Shown here: one piece after another, positions 25,455-36,690 of the stretch
Layout of the letters: every line of letters begins with the position of its first letter
Numbering within the stretch: the first letter of the stretch is position 1
Assembly: GCF_963924675.1 (NCBI RefSeq)
Contig: NC_089223.1
Coordinates: 13,280,881 to 13,344,880, forward strand
From: Phocoena phocoena
Lineage: Eukaryota > Chordata > Mammalia > Artiodactyla > Phocoenidae
Direction: 5' to 3'
DNA length: 64,000 nt
The notes under the pieces: model-generated
Told to the model about the DNA's origin: nothing
Database searches by the model: none
What the model saw: only the letters and a program-made list of their open reading frames with translations
Made by a program: the position numbers and the translations under genes

Positions 25455-26149
25455 GAGGCAGCAAGCTTTTCCTGTAAAAAAGCCAGATAGTAAATATAAT
25501 AAATTTTGTGGGTCACATGGTCTGTTGCAACTACCCAACTCTCCATGTTTTAAGAAAGTAGCCGAGACATATGTAAGTGAACAAACCTGGCTCTGTTCTA
25601 TAAAATGTATTTATGGATGCTGAAATTTCAATTTAATACAGATTTTTATGTGTCGTGAAATATTCTCCTTTTTATTTCTTTAAAACCACTTAAGGGACTT
25701 CCCTGGTGGCGCAGTGGTTAAGAATCTGCCTGCCAATGCAGGGGACATGGGTTAGATCCCTGGTCTGAGGAGATCCCACATGCCGCGGAGCAACTAAGCC
25801 CGTGCGCCACAACTACTAAGCCTGTGCTCTAGAGCCCACGTGCCACAACTGCTGAAGCCCACGAGCCACAACTACTGAAGCCCACATGCCTAGAGCCTGT
25901 GCTCCGCAACAAGAGAAGCCACCACAGTGAGAAGCCCGCGCACCGCAACAAAGAGTAGCTCCCGCTCTCCACAACTAGAGAAAGCCCACGCGCAGCAACA
26001 AAGACCCAACGCAGCCAAAAATAAAAAATAAATTAAATAAATTAATAAAAAAAAAAAACACTTAAAAATATGAAAGCCATTCTTAGTTCCCAGGCCATAC
26101 ACAGATAGGAAGCAGGCTGACCTGAGAGCCACAGTTTGCTGACCCCTGT
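25455..26149. mobile_element. hAT-family (MER1-like) DNA transposon with nested SINE
   Basis: Left half starts 'caagcttttcctgtaaaaaagccagatagtaaatat', right end reads 'cagtttgctgacccctg', the typical hAT terminal sequence. The interior phrase 'aaaaatatgaaagccattcttagttc' is the MER1-type signature. No transposase frame. A SINE splits it at 25694-26057, so the two halves belong together. Confidence 0.75.
25694..26057 (+). mobile_element. Longer CHR-type SINE
   Basis: Starts 'gggacttccctggtggcgca' and continues through several 'cacaactactgaagcccac' variants to 'gacccaacgcagccaaaaat' and an A-rich tail. Longer and more diverged than the 200-bp SINEs at 12830 or 37402, so it is an older subfamily. 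Bounded by accacttaa (25685-25693) and acacttaa (26058-26065). Confidence 0.88.
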
Positions 26150-26749
26150 TATAGTACTTATATTTCTTATTTGTTTAACTTTTTTTACTCTGCCTCTTAA
26201 ATGATGTTTTACTTCTACCTTAACATTTTTCTTAAGTTGTCTACATTTTTTTCAACACTCTGGTAAAGGTATGACCAATGCTAAATAAAAAATGGGAATA
26301 TAACCCCTTCTTTTCTATTTCTTTATCTTAGTGCTACATTTTCCATTTGAAGGTGACATGACTGACCCATTCTATTTTTTTATCCACCGGCTTTTTAAAA
26401 AATAATGGGTAATTTTATGTTTTCCCTGTTTATCTTTTGCTTCCAAAAGTGTTATACTTGGTGCTTTCTTCTTTCAGACCTAACACTGAATTTTTCATCT
26501 TTTCTTTACCTGGTAATAGTTTTAAAATTTAATTCTGGCATTCAAAACGAAAACTGGTAGAGACATCAGAAGAACAAAGTGAATAATATTCAAACAACAC
26601 AATTGCATGTAAACATTTGTTGTGTGACTAGATAAAATATTTTCTTTACATCAAGATAAACAATATCCATATAATATCGGATCTGCAAATACGTCATTCT
26701 GACTTGAGGGGAATTCCTAGTTGCTTCTGTGTATTGCACTATTCAGCCC

Positions 26750-26885
26750 CACAAGATGCTGGAAAGCACAACGTAGTGGAAATAGTACAGATAGACTTGC
26801 TTTAAATTCCATCTGAGTCTTACTAGGTATATGATATTGGGCAATTAATTTCTTGGAGCCTAAGTTTCCCTGAAGCATGCAAAAT
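26750..26885 (+). repeat. MIR SINE fragment
   Basis: Forward MIR: 'tagtggaaatagtacagatag' followed by 'gatattgggcaattaatttc' and 'ttggagcctaagtttccc'. Diverged. Confidence 0.5.
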
Positions 26886-27050
26886 ACATAGTCAGTGATG
26901 GAAATTCCCATCCACCTTTCTTCCCCTGTAAGCATGATCTTTCATCACATGAAAGTCGCCATGTTAAAAAATTAGGGGAAAAAACAGCCCATATTTGGTG
27001 ATGGTGAGGGTGTTTGGTATTAGTTTTAATCTTATGCAGATACGAAGTTA

Positions 27051-27077
27051 AAAAATCTAGCAATGTACTAGATTTTT
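27051..27077 (+). other. PDLIM5: Perfect intronic hairpin upstream of a cassette exon
   Basis: aaaaatctag and ctagattttt form a perfect 10-bp stem with a 7-base loop (caatgta). It ends 106 bases before the exon at 27184. A palindromic gtacattgtac follows directly. Base pairing is directly visible; any role in splicing is inference. Confidence 0.6.
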
Positions 27078-27183
27078 GTACATTGTACAATGAACCAATG
27101 TACTTTTAAGGTAGTATACATGATAAATGTCTATACTTTTCATTAATATTTCCTCTGCCTTTATTTTACTTCTGAAAACTCAG

Positions 27184-27300
27184 GTTTGACAGTTCTCTGG
27201 AAGATCTACCTGAGAGTGGACCTCACCCACCTGCAACTCCTCAGGTTTTACATATTGGTAGCCAAGTAGCCACACTTTCTAAAGTAACTACGTATCCTAG
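27184..27300 (+). CDS. PDLIM5: PDLIM5 cassette exon 1 (39 codons)
   Basis: 117 nt, phase 2 to phase 2, so inclusion or skipping keeps the frame. The first base completes the Lys codon left by exon 3070-3106. It then encodes FDSSLEDLPESGPHPPATPQ, then VLHIGSQVATLSKVTTYP plus a split Ser. Acceptor is actcAG (27182-27183) and donor GTAGAG (27301), the latter weak at +4 to +6, which fits regulated inclusion. The region is Pro/Ser-rich and looks disordered. I recognise it as part of an extended PDLIM5 isoform; the wording of the human version is from memory. No domain is assigned. Confidence 0.85.
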
Positions 27301-28104
27301 GTAGAGTTTTTTCCTCTTGGTATGTCTAAATTTTAATGCTGGTGGTGAAATTGAAATACTAAAACTGTTTGACTAAAATGGAAAAAGTGATCATAGATTA
27401 CAGAACTGACATCACTAATATATAGACAAAGCTTGGCCTCAGCTTTGGAGCACTGCTTTACACCGCTTTTACATCTTTAATTTTTTGTTTAGATTCTAAG
27501 TTTTAGTGTCAGGAAATCTGTGCCTTTTGTTTATTCACTGTGATTTGGAAAGTCAGCTTCCTTAAGTTTGACATAAGTCTGCTTTACTGAATTAGAGCAT
27601 TCCCCTCTAAAAAAAGAGTGATAGAGATTATGTGTTCCAGTTGCCCAGATATTCTAAAGGTATCCTGGTTAATTCTTCTTGTGAGATTTTGCTGGACTCT
27701 GCTGATAACTGAGTCTTTTTATATTATTATTTGTGATACAATATGATAAAAGAAATTCATTAGTTTCCTTTTCTTTTTACGGAAGAAGGATAATTTAGCT
27801 GATTAATTTTTTTAGCTGACTTTTTTATAGACTTCAGTTTCTCGTTATTATTCACCATTACTTCCCTCAAATAGTAGCCATTGCCTCAAAGATGCAGAGT
27901 AATTGAGAAACTCAAAGTTGTGTCATTGATAACTTTATTCTTCCACTTGGCATGACACTCATATTCCCCTGCTCTGGCACTGATAACATCTTTCTTTTCT
28001 CTTTCTCAGCCCCCATTCTTTATCTTCTAGCCATTCACAACAGTTAAAACATAGCCATAGAGTTCAGTTAAATTATAGACTTACCAAAAAATTATACTTA
28101 ATTC

Positions 28105-28165
<61 letters not shown>

Positions 28166-29380
28166 TATATATATATATATATAATGGCTTGCCACTGTTT
28201 TTTAAATTTGTCTTCTAATGGTTTGTAAAATTGTAGCCAGTGGAACTAGGAATAATGGATTATCAGATTCTTCTGACAGGGAGAAGAGACTTATGTCACC
28301 CCTCACAGTTTTAGACATCTGAGCTCTCATTAGCCTGGGTTGAGTTTGGTACATAATTACTTTGTTTTGGAGGTGGCCATTGTCACCAAATTTTGGAAAA
28401 GGTGATCGTAGTGTAGTGAGGATGTTCATTAAGAAGTTGCACTCATAATGAAGGAGACACAGATTTCACCCCATGCATTTTAGACTTTCTTTTCACTTAA
28501 TAAGAAAGAAATTCTCAAATTCCAATTTGATAACCAGACTTGAAAATCATTACAGTCCTAATGATGGAGTGTTAAGTCCTGTCTAGGTGTACGACCTTTT
28601 CTAAAAGACCAAAGGAAACTAATTATTATTTTAAGTAATAAGAATTCTGAAGATAAAATTTCATACCAGCATTTTTGAATCTTTACAGGGCTAATTGAAA
28701 ATAGAAATGCAGTGTCAGCAGAGAAGGTGATCTTTTAGTCATATTCACTGTAACTACTGTTTATTTTACAAAGGTGCTTGCCATCCCCAAATAGTTTTAC
28801 TCTCAGTATTTTAAAGTTATTTCTTGTCCATATTAATACATATTGCTGCTTTTGAATAGGCAGCTGGTTGTACCTGCTTCTCTTGAAAACACAGGTCTCA
28901 TTAAAATGTGAGGCTCTGGGTGTATATCATCTCTAAGGTAAAACTGTTTATGTAGAGACTTTTTTGAAAAAATTAACATAACCTTCCTTCTTTCTCTGCT
29001 TACGGAAATTCACACTTCATATTTGGATTTAGCTTCTACTTAGTTGTTGACAAATCAGTCTTCAAATGTGTGTTGTTTTACTGATTTCATTATAAATAGG
29101 ATTAGAGACAGTGAACTTAAAAACATTCAAAGAAAGTTTGTATGTTCAGAACATCAGTTTTATGGAGGATTATGTATCAGATTTGAATTTCTGAGAGAAA
29201 TCCTAGCAACAGTAAATAAAGGACCCAAGCTCCTTTTACACTTGTGACATGTCACACCTTTATAAAATCTAAATATTAATATAGCATGGCTGCTATCTTA
29301 TCTTTATTATGCTACCTCTTCTCACTTTCCTTTTTGTTCTTCTCCTCTGTTTTTCTTTCTCTACTGATCAATTTAAGCAG
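27301..29380 (+). other. PDLIM5: PDLIM5 intron between cassette exons 1 and 2
   Basis: About 2.1 kb. It holds a (TG)n(TA)n microsatellite at 28105-28183 but no other repeat that I recognise. The acceptor end is T-rich (tttttctttctctactg). Confidence 0.8.
28105..28183 (+). repeat. (TG)n(TA)n microsatellite
   Basis: About 8 TG units followed by about 30 TA units with one interruption (taaaat). Intronic dinucleotide repeat; probably length-polymorphic and able to extrude cruciforms. Confidence 0.97.
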
Positions 29381-29518
29381 CTCCACAAGAAATGTGGCGA
29401 CAAGTTCTTTGGAAGGGTCTCGAAACTTGTCTACCTTGTCTTCTCCTGCTAGATATAGTGCTGCCGTTCTGAGCAGTGCGGCCGCTACTGTGTCTGCTGT
29501 TCTTGCTGCAAAAACCAG
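29381..29518 (+). CDS. PDLIM5: PDLIM5 cassette exon 2 (46 codons)
   Basis: 138 nt, phase 2 to phase 2. Encodes STRNVATSSLEGSRNLSTLS, then SPARYSAAVLSSAAATVSAV, then LAAKT plus a split Arg. Acceptor ttaagcAG, donor GTAGAA at 29519. The Ala/Ser-rich stretch ending AAATVSAV is like extended PDLIM5 isoforms and resembles linker sequences of muscle Enigma proteins. Strong reading-frame match on both sides: ag+c from exon 27184 and ag+g into exon 30252. Function of this linker beyond spacing PDZ from LIM is not known to me. Confidence 0.87.
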
Positions 29519-30251
29519 GTAGAACTACATGTACAATGTGCGTCTCATGTGAACTCAACACTTTTTACTGTCTTACAACACACCTCCAAGAAAACTTACC
29601 CATTTGAAATAGTCACAGCCCTATTATGAGATCTTAATTGTATTGGGGACATTTTTTCTAGGTTGCGGATATATCCCACAGCGTTTATTACTGATTTTTC
29701 TTTAAATTATCCTTTTATCTCTTTTCATTACCACCATTTATCTATGATATTTGTCAGTTGTGTGGATTGTTGCATTTTGTGTGCCTTATGACTTTTTATC
29801 ATTTTTAATCTTTATATCTGAAACAGAGTCAAGTATAAATAGGTATTTTAAGTTTCTCTTGGTTTTACCTTCTCCCACTAACTGGTTATGTTTGAGGTTG
29901 ATCTAAAGCCTAACTATTCTAATATCCCATTCTCCTATAAAAATAGTAAAAACCTTTTTATTGTTGTGGGGTTTTGTTTTCACGTAAGTTACAGTAGTCT
30001 TCATAGCTTTAAATGCTTTCCAAAAGATTGCCTTGATCAGTTTTGGTGAAAATTTAATCAATTCTGTATTAATGAGTAGAATAATATAATAGACTTTTCT
30101 CTTCCTCCTCTTTCCACTTCTTTGTTCTGTCTCTGTCCCTATCTCTCTCTTTCTTTGGAAATGTTTCAAATCATAAACTGTAAAAACTACGTACTTTCTG
30201 CACTTGGTAGTGTGATTTTTCAACTTAAAACTCTTTCTGAATGCTCACCAG
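29519..30251 (+). other. PDLIM5: PDLIM5 intron between cassette exons 2 and 3
   Basis: 733 bp, AT-rich; no repeat recognised. The pyrimidine-rich run at 30100-30150 lies some 100 bp upstream of the acceptor. Confidence 0.85.
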
Positions 30252-30383
30252 GCTCTCCAGTCCTGAAAAATATCACTCACTCCTGGATGCACTTTGCATC
30301 AGCCCTGTTCCCAAGCCTTTAGCTTTTTCGTATCTCCAGCCCTCGAGAAAATCAACTGGCTCTGTCCATGTTAAGAAAACCAG
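30252..30383 (+). CDS. PDLIM5: PDLIM5 cassette exon 3 (44 codons)
   Basis: 132 nt, phase 2 to phase 2. Reads LSSPEKYHSLLDALCISPVP, then KPLAFSYLQPSRKSTGSVHV, then KKT plus a split Arg. Acceptor caccAG (30250-30251), donor GTACTG at 30384. The start SSPEKY and the end KKTR parallel SSPARY and AAKTR in the preceding exon of similar size, hinting at an old exon duplication. The three cassette exons together would add 129 residues between the PDZ and LIM parts. Both splice sites are weak, fitting tissue-regulated use. Confidence 0.85.
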
Positions 30384-31119
30384 GTACTGGGAGGGCGGAT
30401 GTCACAAGGGGTGGTTTGCTGTGGAAGGTACTGCTTTCTCTAACACTGAAGTGTCATATTAACAGCCCAGATGAGAAAATCCTAGAGCTGATTTGCGTCC
30501 AGTTTTAAATTAGTAATTTCAATGCAGTGATAATGCACAAGCATGTTATTTTGTATGATTATTAACTTGCCTTTTAATCCTTTGTGACATCTTTTATTAG
30601 CACATTTGATATTTGGTATGAAATTACAAGTAATAGTACAAGTATTTAACTTAGAGTAGAACCCTGTTTTTTATTGCATGGATGTTGCTATATGAGAAGA
30701 GTTAAATGTTTAATAAAACATACCTTTATACCTTTTGAAAAAATGAAAAAGAATAATAAAATAATTGGTTTTGATTGCCTACTATCTTATAGCTCGTAGA
30801 TATGAAGATTTTATGTGGGCAAACAACTTAATTTTCTCCATATCTGGGAAATACTGAAACACAAAAATGAATTTTTCTCCTAAACTTAACAATTATGCAA
30901 AAATTATTAGGTATAACATAAAAATAAAAATATCTTAAGTATTTACTGAAGGTATAATCTTAATGAAATGACTATATTATTTCTGACAGAACATAAAATT
31001 AATGACAGAGGGTACAACTATGACTATAATTCGTAAAAGCATGATATGACACAGGCTGCCTGTTGATCATGTGTTTGTGTCCTATCCACTGTTATGGATA
31101 TTCTCATTATACTTAATTA

Positions 31120-31626
31120 CAAGCATACCTCGGAGATATTATGGGTTTGGTTCCAAAACATTGCAATAAGGTAAATAATGCAATAAGGTGAGTCACAAAT
31201 TTTTTGGTTTCCCAGTACATTTATATAAAAGTTATGTTCACACTATATTGTATTCTGTTAAGTGTGCAATAGCATTATGTCTAAAGTTAATGTATATACC
31301 TTAATTTAAAAATATTTTATTGCTTAAAAATGCTAACCATCATCTGAGCCTTCAGTGGGTCATAATCTTTTTGCAGTAGTAACATGAAAGATCACTGATC
31401 ACCAATCACCATTAACAAATGTAATAATAATGAAAAAGTTTGAAATATTGTAAGGATTACCAAAATATGGCACAGAGACACTAAGTTAGCAGCAAATGCT
31501 TTTGGAAAAATGATGCCAATAGACTTGCTTGTTGCAGGGTTGCCACAAACCTTCAAGTTGTAAAAAAAAAAAAAAAATGCAATGTGTGCAAAGCACAGTA
31601 AAGTGTGATAAAATGAGGTGTCCCTG
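31120..31626. mobile_element. Tigger1-derived DNA transposon, internally deleted
   Basis: Left end caagcatacctcggagatat and right end reverse complement CAGGGACACCTCATT are Tigger1-type inverted repeats. Flanked by TA (31118-31119 and 31627-31628). Inner phrases such as 'tggtttcccagtacatttat' and 'gcagggttgccacaaacctt' match the two ends of the 2.4-kb Tigger1, with the transposase middle missing. A 16-base A-run sits near 31562. Confidence 0.88.
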
Positions 31627-31675
31627 TATAATTCTGGATTACTTTTAAGGGAGATGTTTAAACAGGGGGACAAAC

Positions 31676-31710
31676 AGCAAAATGTACAAGAGGTCATTGT
31701 ACATTTTGCT
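31676..31710. other. Perfect 13-bp hairpin
   Basis: agcaaaatgtaca, a 9-base loop (agaggtcat), then tgtacattttgct: an exact 13-bp inverted repeat, starting 50 bp after the Tigger element. Too short for a miRNA precursor. Possibly the remains of another small inverted-repeat element. Confidence 0.6.
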
Positions 31711-32323
31711 CTAAGAAAAAATATACCCGAAATTATTTTATATTTGTGGAATTGTGATTGTTAAATGAGCAGAAATATTACATTGTCAGGGCTAAGTCTG
31801 TACAAAGACAGGTTACTAACTACTCTTGGAATAAAAGGTTCCTTTGAGAACCTAATGGAATGCTCTAAGCATTGATTGACATCAAATGGAGATGGGATAG
31901 GGAAAGATGCTGATTATGAGAAAATACTCCCTTTCTCCATTAGTACCATGCTCATTCAGCTTTTAGCTTTATATTCCAGTAAGTTATTTTGTTCTCCCTG
32001 TTTTAACAGAAAAAGAACAACATAAAAATCCTGGCATACCTTGTTTGATTGGAGAATTTTAATGCTTGTAAAACTGAGGACAGTTTTATAACTTTTTTGT
32101 ATGTAGTTGGTACATGTAAGGCAATCTGTAAGCAGGAAAATTTACTCTAAAAGAAATGAATCCTAGATAGTTTTTCCTTCAAGTCAGGTGTCTTATTGTT
32201 TAAATAAACTTTTTGTTTTTGAAAAAAAGGTATGCCTGTACTTATGGACTAACTGAATATTTATCCATGCACCCACTTCTAGAGGAAGTGTTAGTAGTCA
32301 TTTACATTACTTTTTATTAACAG

Positions 32324-32382
32324 CAATAGGCACAAACTAAATATGTTTCGATATTTGGGAAAGGAAAATGGTTCTCAACAAG
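32324..32382 (+). CDS. Candidate unreported PDLIM5 exon
   Basis: 59-nt segment with a plausible acceptor (ctttttattaacAG, 32322-32323) and a strong donor (aag/GTAAGC at 32383). Joined to the phase-2 end of a cassette exon it is open: Ser, then NRHKLNMFRYLGKENGSQQ, leaving one base. That exit phase equals the exit phase of the exon at 39178, so it could act in place of that exon before the LIM exons. I do not recall this peptide from PDLIM5. An open 19-codon stretch is easily found by chance, so this is a hypothesis only. Confidence 0.25.
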
Positions 32383-34274
32383 GTAAGCTAGTTGGCATTC
32401 TGCAAAGCTGGAGTGCAGGGTTTCCTGAGGAGACCCTTGCCACTTCAGTGAGAGGAGTACCAAAAGAGCAGTTGGGTTAATGTCAGAGGTATTTTATCTC
32501 TGATGTTTGCTTTTCTATAACAGTAATCTTTAAAATTATAATAAAGTGTAGTATAATACCAGAATTGTACCTTTCTATTATAGTATATTTAACATGTTGA
32601 ATTTTGATACAAAACATCTAACTTAAAGAATTTTGCTTAGGAAAATACAAAAAATTTTCTTGTAAATAGGATTCTGGAACAAAGGAGACTCATGACTGCT
32701 CTATACATCTAGGTCCTTTCATAGAGTTCTGACAGGAGAATTCTATTGAAATTAAAAGTTGTTTATAATTATGACCTTCCAGAAATACTCCTTTTCTACT
32801 ACTTCAGAATCTATGTATATCAATTTTTGTAAAACTTTAGCTAAAAACTGTGTAGTTTAAACACTGATAATTAAACCTGCAATGTACAGCTGGCTTTTTA
32901 AAAAACATTTAAATGTGTAATTAGAGTAAAAGTTACCTCCAGATTATTCTTTGAACAGAGATTTTCCTTTGAAAATAGACTTGAAATTTCCAACTGTTCC
33001 CAATCTGCAGCTGAAATTGATTTGTTGTAATAGTTAAACAAATGTGGGAAAAGAATGTAAACTCAAGATAAATCAGGTTGCTGACACTGAAAGTTAACTT
33101 CTCTTCCTTTTTCTTTTGTCCTCATTAGCTCAGTTTTGAAAAGAAACCATTGCTCTGTCAGTATGTTTTTCTCCATTTTCAGTTTTTTAAATATGAAACA
33201 GAATCTTTAGTATTCTTGAGATGGAAGTCATATTAATTTAACATTTTATTTCAGTGCTTGTTTATTTGGCAGACTAGTGAAAATAACCATATTTGATTGT
33301 TAGCTTCTGTGGTATTAGCCAACAGTATTTACGGATTTGCTTTGATTTCCTCACTAGAATCTTTCAGAAAGCATTTTAATTTTGTTTAGAATTTAGGTAT
33401 ACCTTAAACAATTTAAAGTTAGAAAAAATATATGTGAGTCATTACTTCAGAAATAAGATACCAATCTAAGTATTCATGACATATTATATTAATAAATTAG
33501 TCATCAATTTGAAATATTTTGCTGTTAGTGATTACTGATAACATTTTTTCCCCAAATATAAAATTACATAGCCAGTGGCTTTACTAATTTTTTAATCTTT
33601 AGTATACGATACCTAATGTTTATGTATTTTCTTTAAATAGTAGCTAACAGTTAAAAATTAGAAAAAAAGACATGGGATTTTTAGAGACCTATACATCATA
33701 TATTCCAATATGTGATTGTCTAGATAAAACCTAATATCTTCCCATTACTACATTAAATATTTTAAGTTGATAGAGCTCTGTTTCCCCAGAGATTAACTTT
33801 ACTGACCAATCCTGACTATAAATGTAAATGGAAGAACTTTCTTGCTTATAACTCAGATTTTTATAAATTCTTTATAATCTGCACACTCTTTGTATCTAAA
33901 GAGTACTGTTTAAGATGTAAACATCTTAGGCCTTTTGGGAGAGAATATATACAAGACTATGTACAAAGGATACAATAAAAAAATGGAAACTTTTTATTGC
34001 TTATGAATTATAGTCCATGGGAATTTTAAGAAATATTGTGTTATTTAAAATTGAGGAAGCAGGATTGTACCTGGTCTCAAAATCCTGGACCAGAACTGTC
34101 TACAAACTACATTTAGGAGCAGAATGATTAGTACAGATGGAGGATGTTTATTTGATGCATGTATTTACTCCTGGATATCCTAGCTAGATATTACAAGATG
34201 ATAGCGTTTCTTGAGTATGTACTCTGCTCGGCCCTGCGCTCAATACCTTACCTGTGTTACAGGTATTATCTCTA

Positions 34275-34558
34275 CTGCCATACAGTAGGTCCTAGTTGTT
34301 TATTTTATATGTAGTAGTGTGTATCTGTTAATCCCAAACTCCTAATTTATCCCCCCTGCCCTTTTCCCCTTTGTTAACCATAAGTTTGTTTTCTATGTCG
34401 GTGTAGTCTATTTCTGTTTTGTAAATAAGTTCATTTGCATCTTTTTTTTAGATTCCACACGAGTGATAGCACATGATATTTGCCCCTCTCTGTCTGACTT
34501 CACTTAGTATGATAATCTCTAGGTCCATTTTTGTTGCTTCAAATGGCATTTTTTCCAT
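34275..34558 (-). mobile_element. Antisense L1 3' fragment (outer)
   Basis: Reads 'agtaggtcctagttgtttat', 'atcccaaactcctaatttat', 'ttcatttgcatctttttttt', 'cttcacttagtatgataatc', the reverse complement of an L1 3'UTR. It ends in 'ttccattcttttaaaa', where a second L1 copy begins. Confidence 0.8.
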
Positions 34559-35317
34559 TCTTTTAAAATTTTTATTTTATATTGGAGTACAGTTGATTAA
34601 CAATGTGGTAGTTTCAGGTGTACAGCAAAGTGATTCACTTATACAAATACATGTATCTATTCTTTTTCAAATTCTTTTCCCATTTAGGTTATTACAGAGT
34701 ATTGAGCACCATTCCCTGTGCTATGCAGTAGGTCCTTGTTGGTTATCTGTTTTTAAATATAGCAGTGTGTACATGTCAATCCCAAACTCCCAGTCTATCC
34801 CTCCCCCCACACACATCCCCCCTCGTAACTATAAGTTCATTCTCTAAGTCAGTGAGTCTGTTTCTGTTTTGTAAATAAGTTCATTTGCATCTTTTTTTTA
34901 GATTCCACATATAAGTGTTATCATATATTTGTATTTCTTTGTCTGACTTACTTCACTTAGCATGATAATCTCCAGGTACATCCATGTTGCTGCAAATGGC
35001 AGTATTTCATTCTTTTTATGGCTGAGTAATATTCCAATGTGTGTGTGTGTATGTATGTATGTATACGCCACCTATTTTATCTATTCATCTGTCGATGGAC
35101 ACGTAGGTTTCTTCTATGCCTTGGCTATTGTAAATAGTGCTGCTATGAACATTGGGGTGCACGTATCTTTAGAGTTTTCGTCTTTTCCAGATATATGCCC
35201 AGGAGTGGGATTGCTAGATCATATGGTAACTGTTTGTAGGAGCCTCCATACTGTTCTCCGTAGTGGCTGCTCCAATTTACATTCCTACCAGCAGTGTAAG
35301 AGTGTTCCTAAAAGTAT
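34559..35317 (-). mobile_element. Antisense L1 3' fragment (inner)
   Basis: Starts with the L1 3' end in reverse ('ttttatattggagtacagtt', 'tttcaggtgtacagcaaagt') and repeats the same 3'UTR order as the outer copy, continuing to 'ttctccgtagtggctgctcc' and 'tacattcctaccagcagtgt' in the end of ORF2. Two copies of the same segment in a row show nested or successive insertion. 5'-truncated; non-coding. Confidence 0.85.
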
Positions 35318-36554
35318 TTTAATCTCATTTTACAAATGAGGAAATTTACCAAGTTTAAGTAACATATCAAGGTCACAATAAATGCACCAACCTCAAATAG
35401 TTTTTAATGTAGTAGAGGAGACGATACATAAAGAAGTTACTATTAATTAAGAAAAACCGTAGCTATTACAAATTGAAATGTAGCTTTATGCCATGCCGCT
35501 AATATCTGCCATGCATTGAAGCAAGGGGTGTCTTTACTTCTAGAAGACTGAGTGATTAAATAAAATATGTTAATTGCTTAGCGTAGTGCACAATGCATGA
35601 TGGGTATTATTGTGCTACTACTCCTATTGCTAATTATGGGTAAGGTTTGGACAGGTGCAGAGGGAGAGTGGGGGAGCACCTTCCATGTAGAGCCTGGCAA
35701 AGATGTAGAGCTGTGGACAGAAAGGAGCTATGGCAAGAATATAGTTTGTGTAGCAGAGTGGTAGGAGATATGACTGAACAGATAGATTGTAGCTCTATCT
35801 TAGAAGGCTTCAAATGTCAGGCTGGCGTGTAACTTAGTCCTCTACTCTCTAAATGGTTGGATCTGGTCTACAGCATCTCCATCTTTTGTGAAGTGCCTTC
35901 TGGAAACAAACCTCTCATGGAAAGTGTTTCCTTTGGATGATTTTTCATATTAGGAAATGCTTCCTTTTATTGAACCTAGTCTATCTCACCATAGATTCGA
36001 CTCAACATTCAGCAAACAGAGAGAGCATAGCCGTATAGAGTGAATCCATACGTCAGATATTTGAGCATTAGTCTTATGCTTCTTCTGAGTTTCTTTCATA
36101 CCATGGGCCAGTTAACCAGTTCCCTCAACCTAACTTCACTAGGCTTGGCATTGATTTCCTGTCATCCTGGTCACTTTCTTCTAAGTAAGTTGGCAACTCT
36201 CCTGTAATTAAATTTTAACTATTTCAGGTTATTACACATTAAATGATGATTTGGGTTTTATTATTATTTTCAGATTCTGTGTTTCATCTGTAAATTCTAG
36301 TATTGCTTGGTCATAAATTCTCTTTTCAGAATTGTGGCTATATGGATTATTCGTTGTTTTTATTTTTCAAATCCTCATGAGTAATTAACCCTAGAATTAA
36401 AATGGTCTATACTTCTCTATTACTTTCAAAAATAATTTGTAATGTGTAAAAATATTGAAAATAAGTCTTTATTATTTGAATACATTAATTATCTTTTTCA
36501 TATGTTAAGCTCAGATTCTGTGTCCTAGAGTATGGTTAAGTACTTTGTACATAA

Positions 36555-36690
36555 ATATCTTAATTAAGTCCCTGGAATTCTTATGAGCAAAGCATTATCC
36601 CCATTTAAAGTTTAGGTAACTGAGGCTTAGAGAAGTAAAATAACCTGTCCCTCACAAATCTTTTATAAGGACTGACCTATAACATTTAAG
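36555..36690 (-). repeat. MIR SINE fragment
   Basis: Reverse MIR: 'attatccccatttaaagttt', 'ggtaactgaggcttagagaag', 'aataacctgtccctcac'. Diverged. Confidence 0.55.

Larger units (their letters stand above)
34190..35390 (-). repeat. MIR split by L1 insertions
   Basis: A reverse MIR starts at about 34190 ('tgagtatgtactctgctcgg', 'acctgtgttacaggtattatctc') and resumes at about 35318 ('ttttaatctcattttacaaatgaggaaattt', 'catatcaaggtcaca'). The L1 pieces at 34275-35317 fill the gap. Confidence 0.55.

Noticed and set aside
28105..28183. Considered as a possible array of regulatory repeats or CRISPR-like array
   Set aside because: Simple TG/TA dinucleotide microsatellite; no repeats with unique spacers anywhere in the window.
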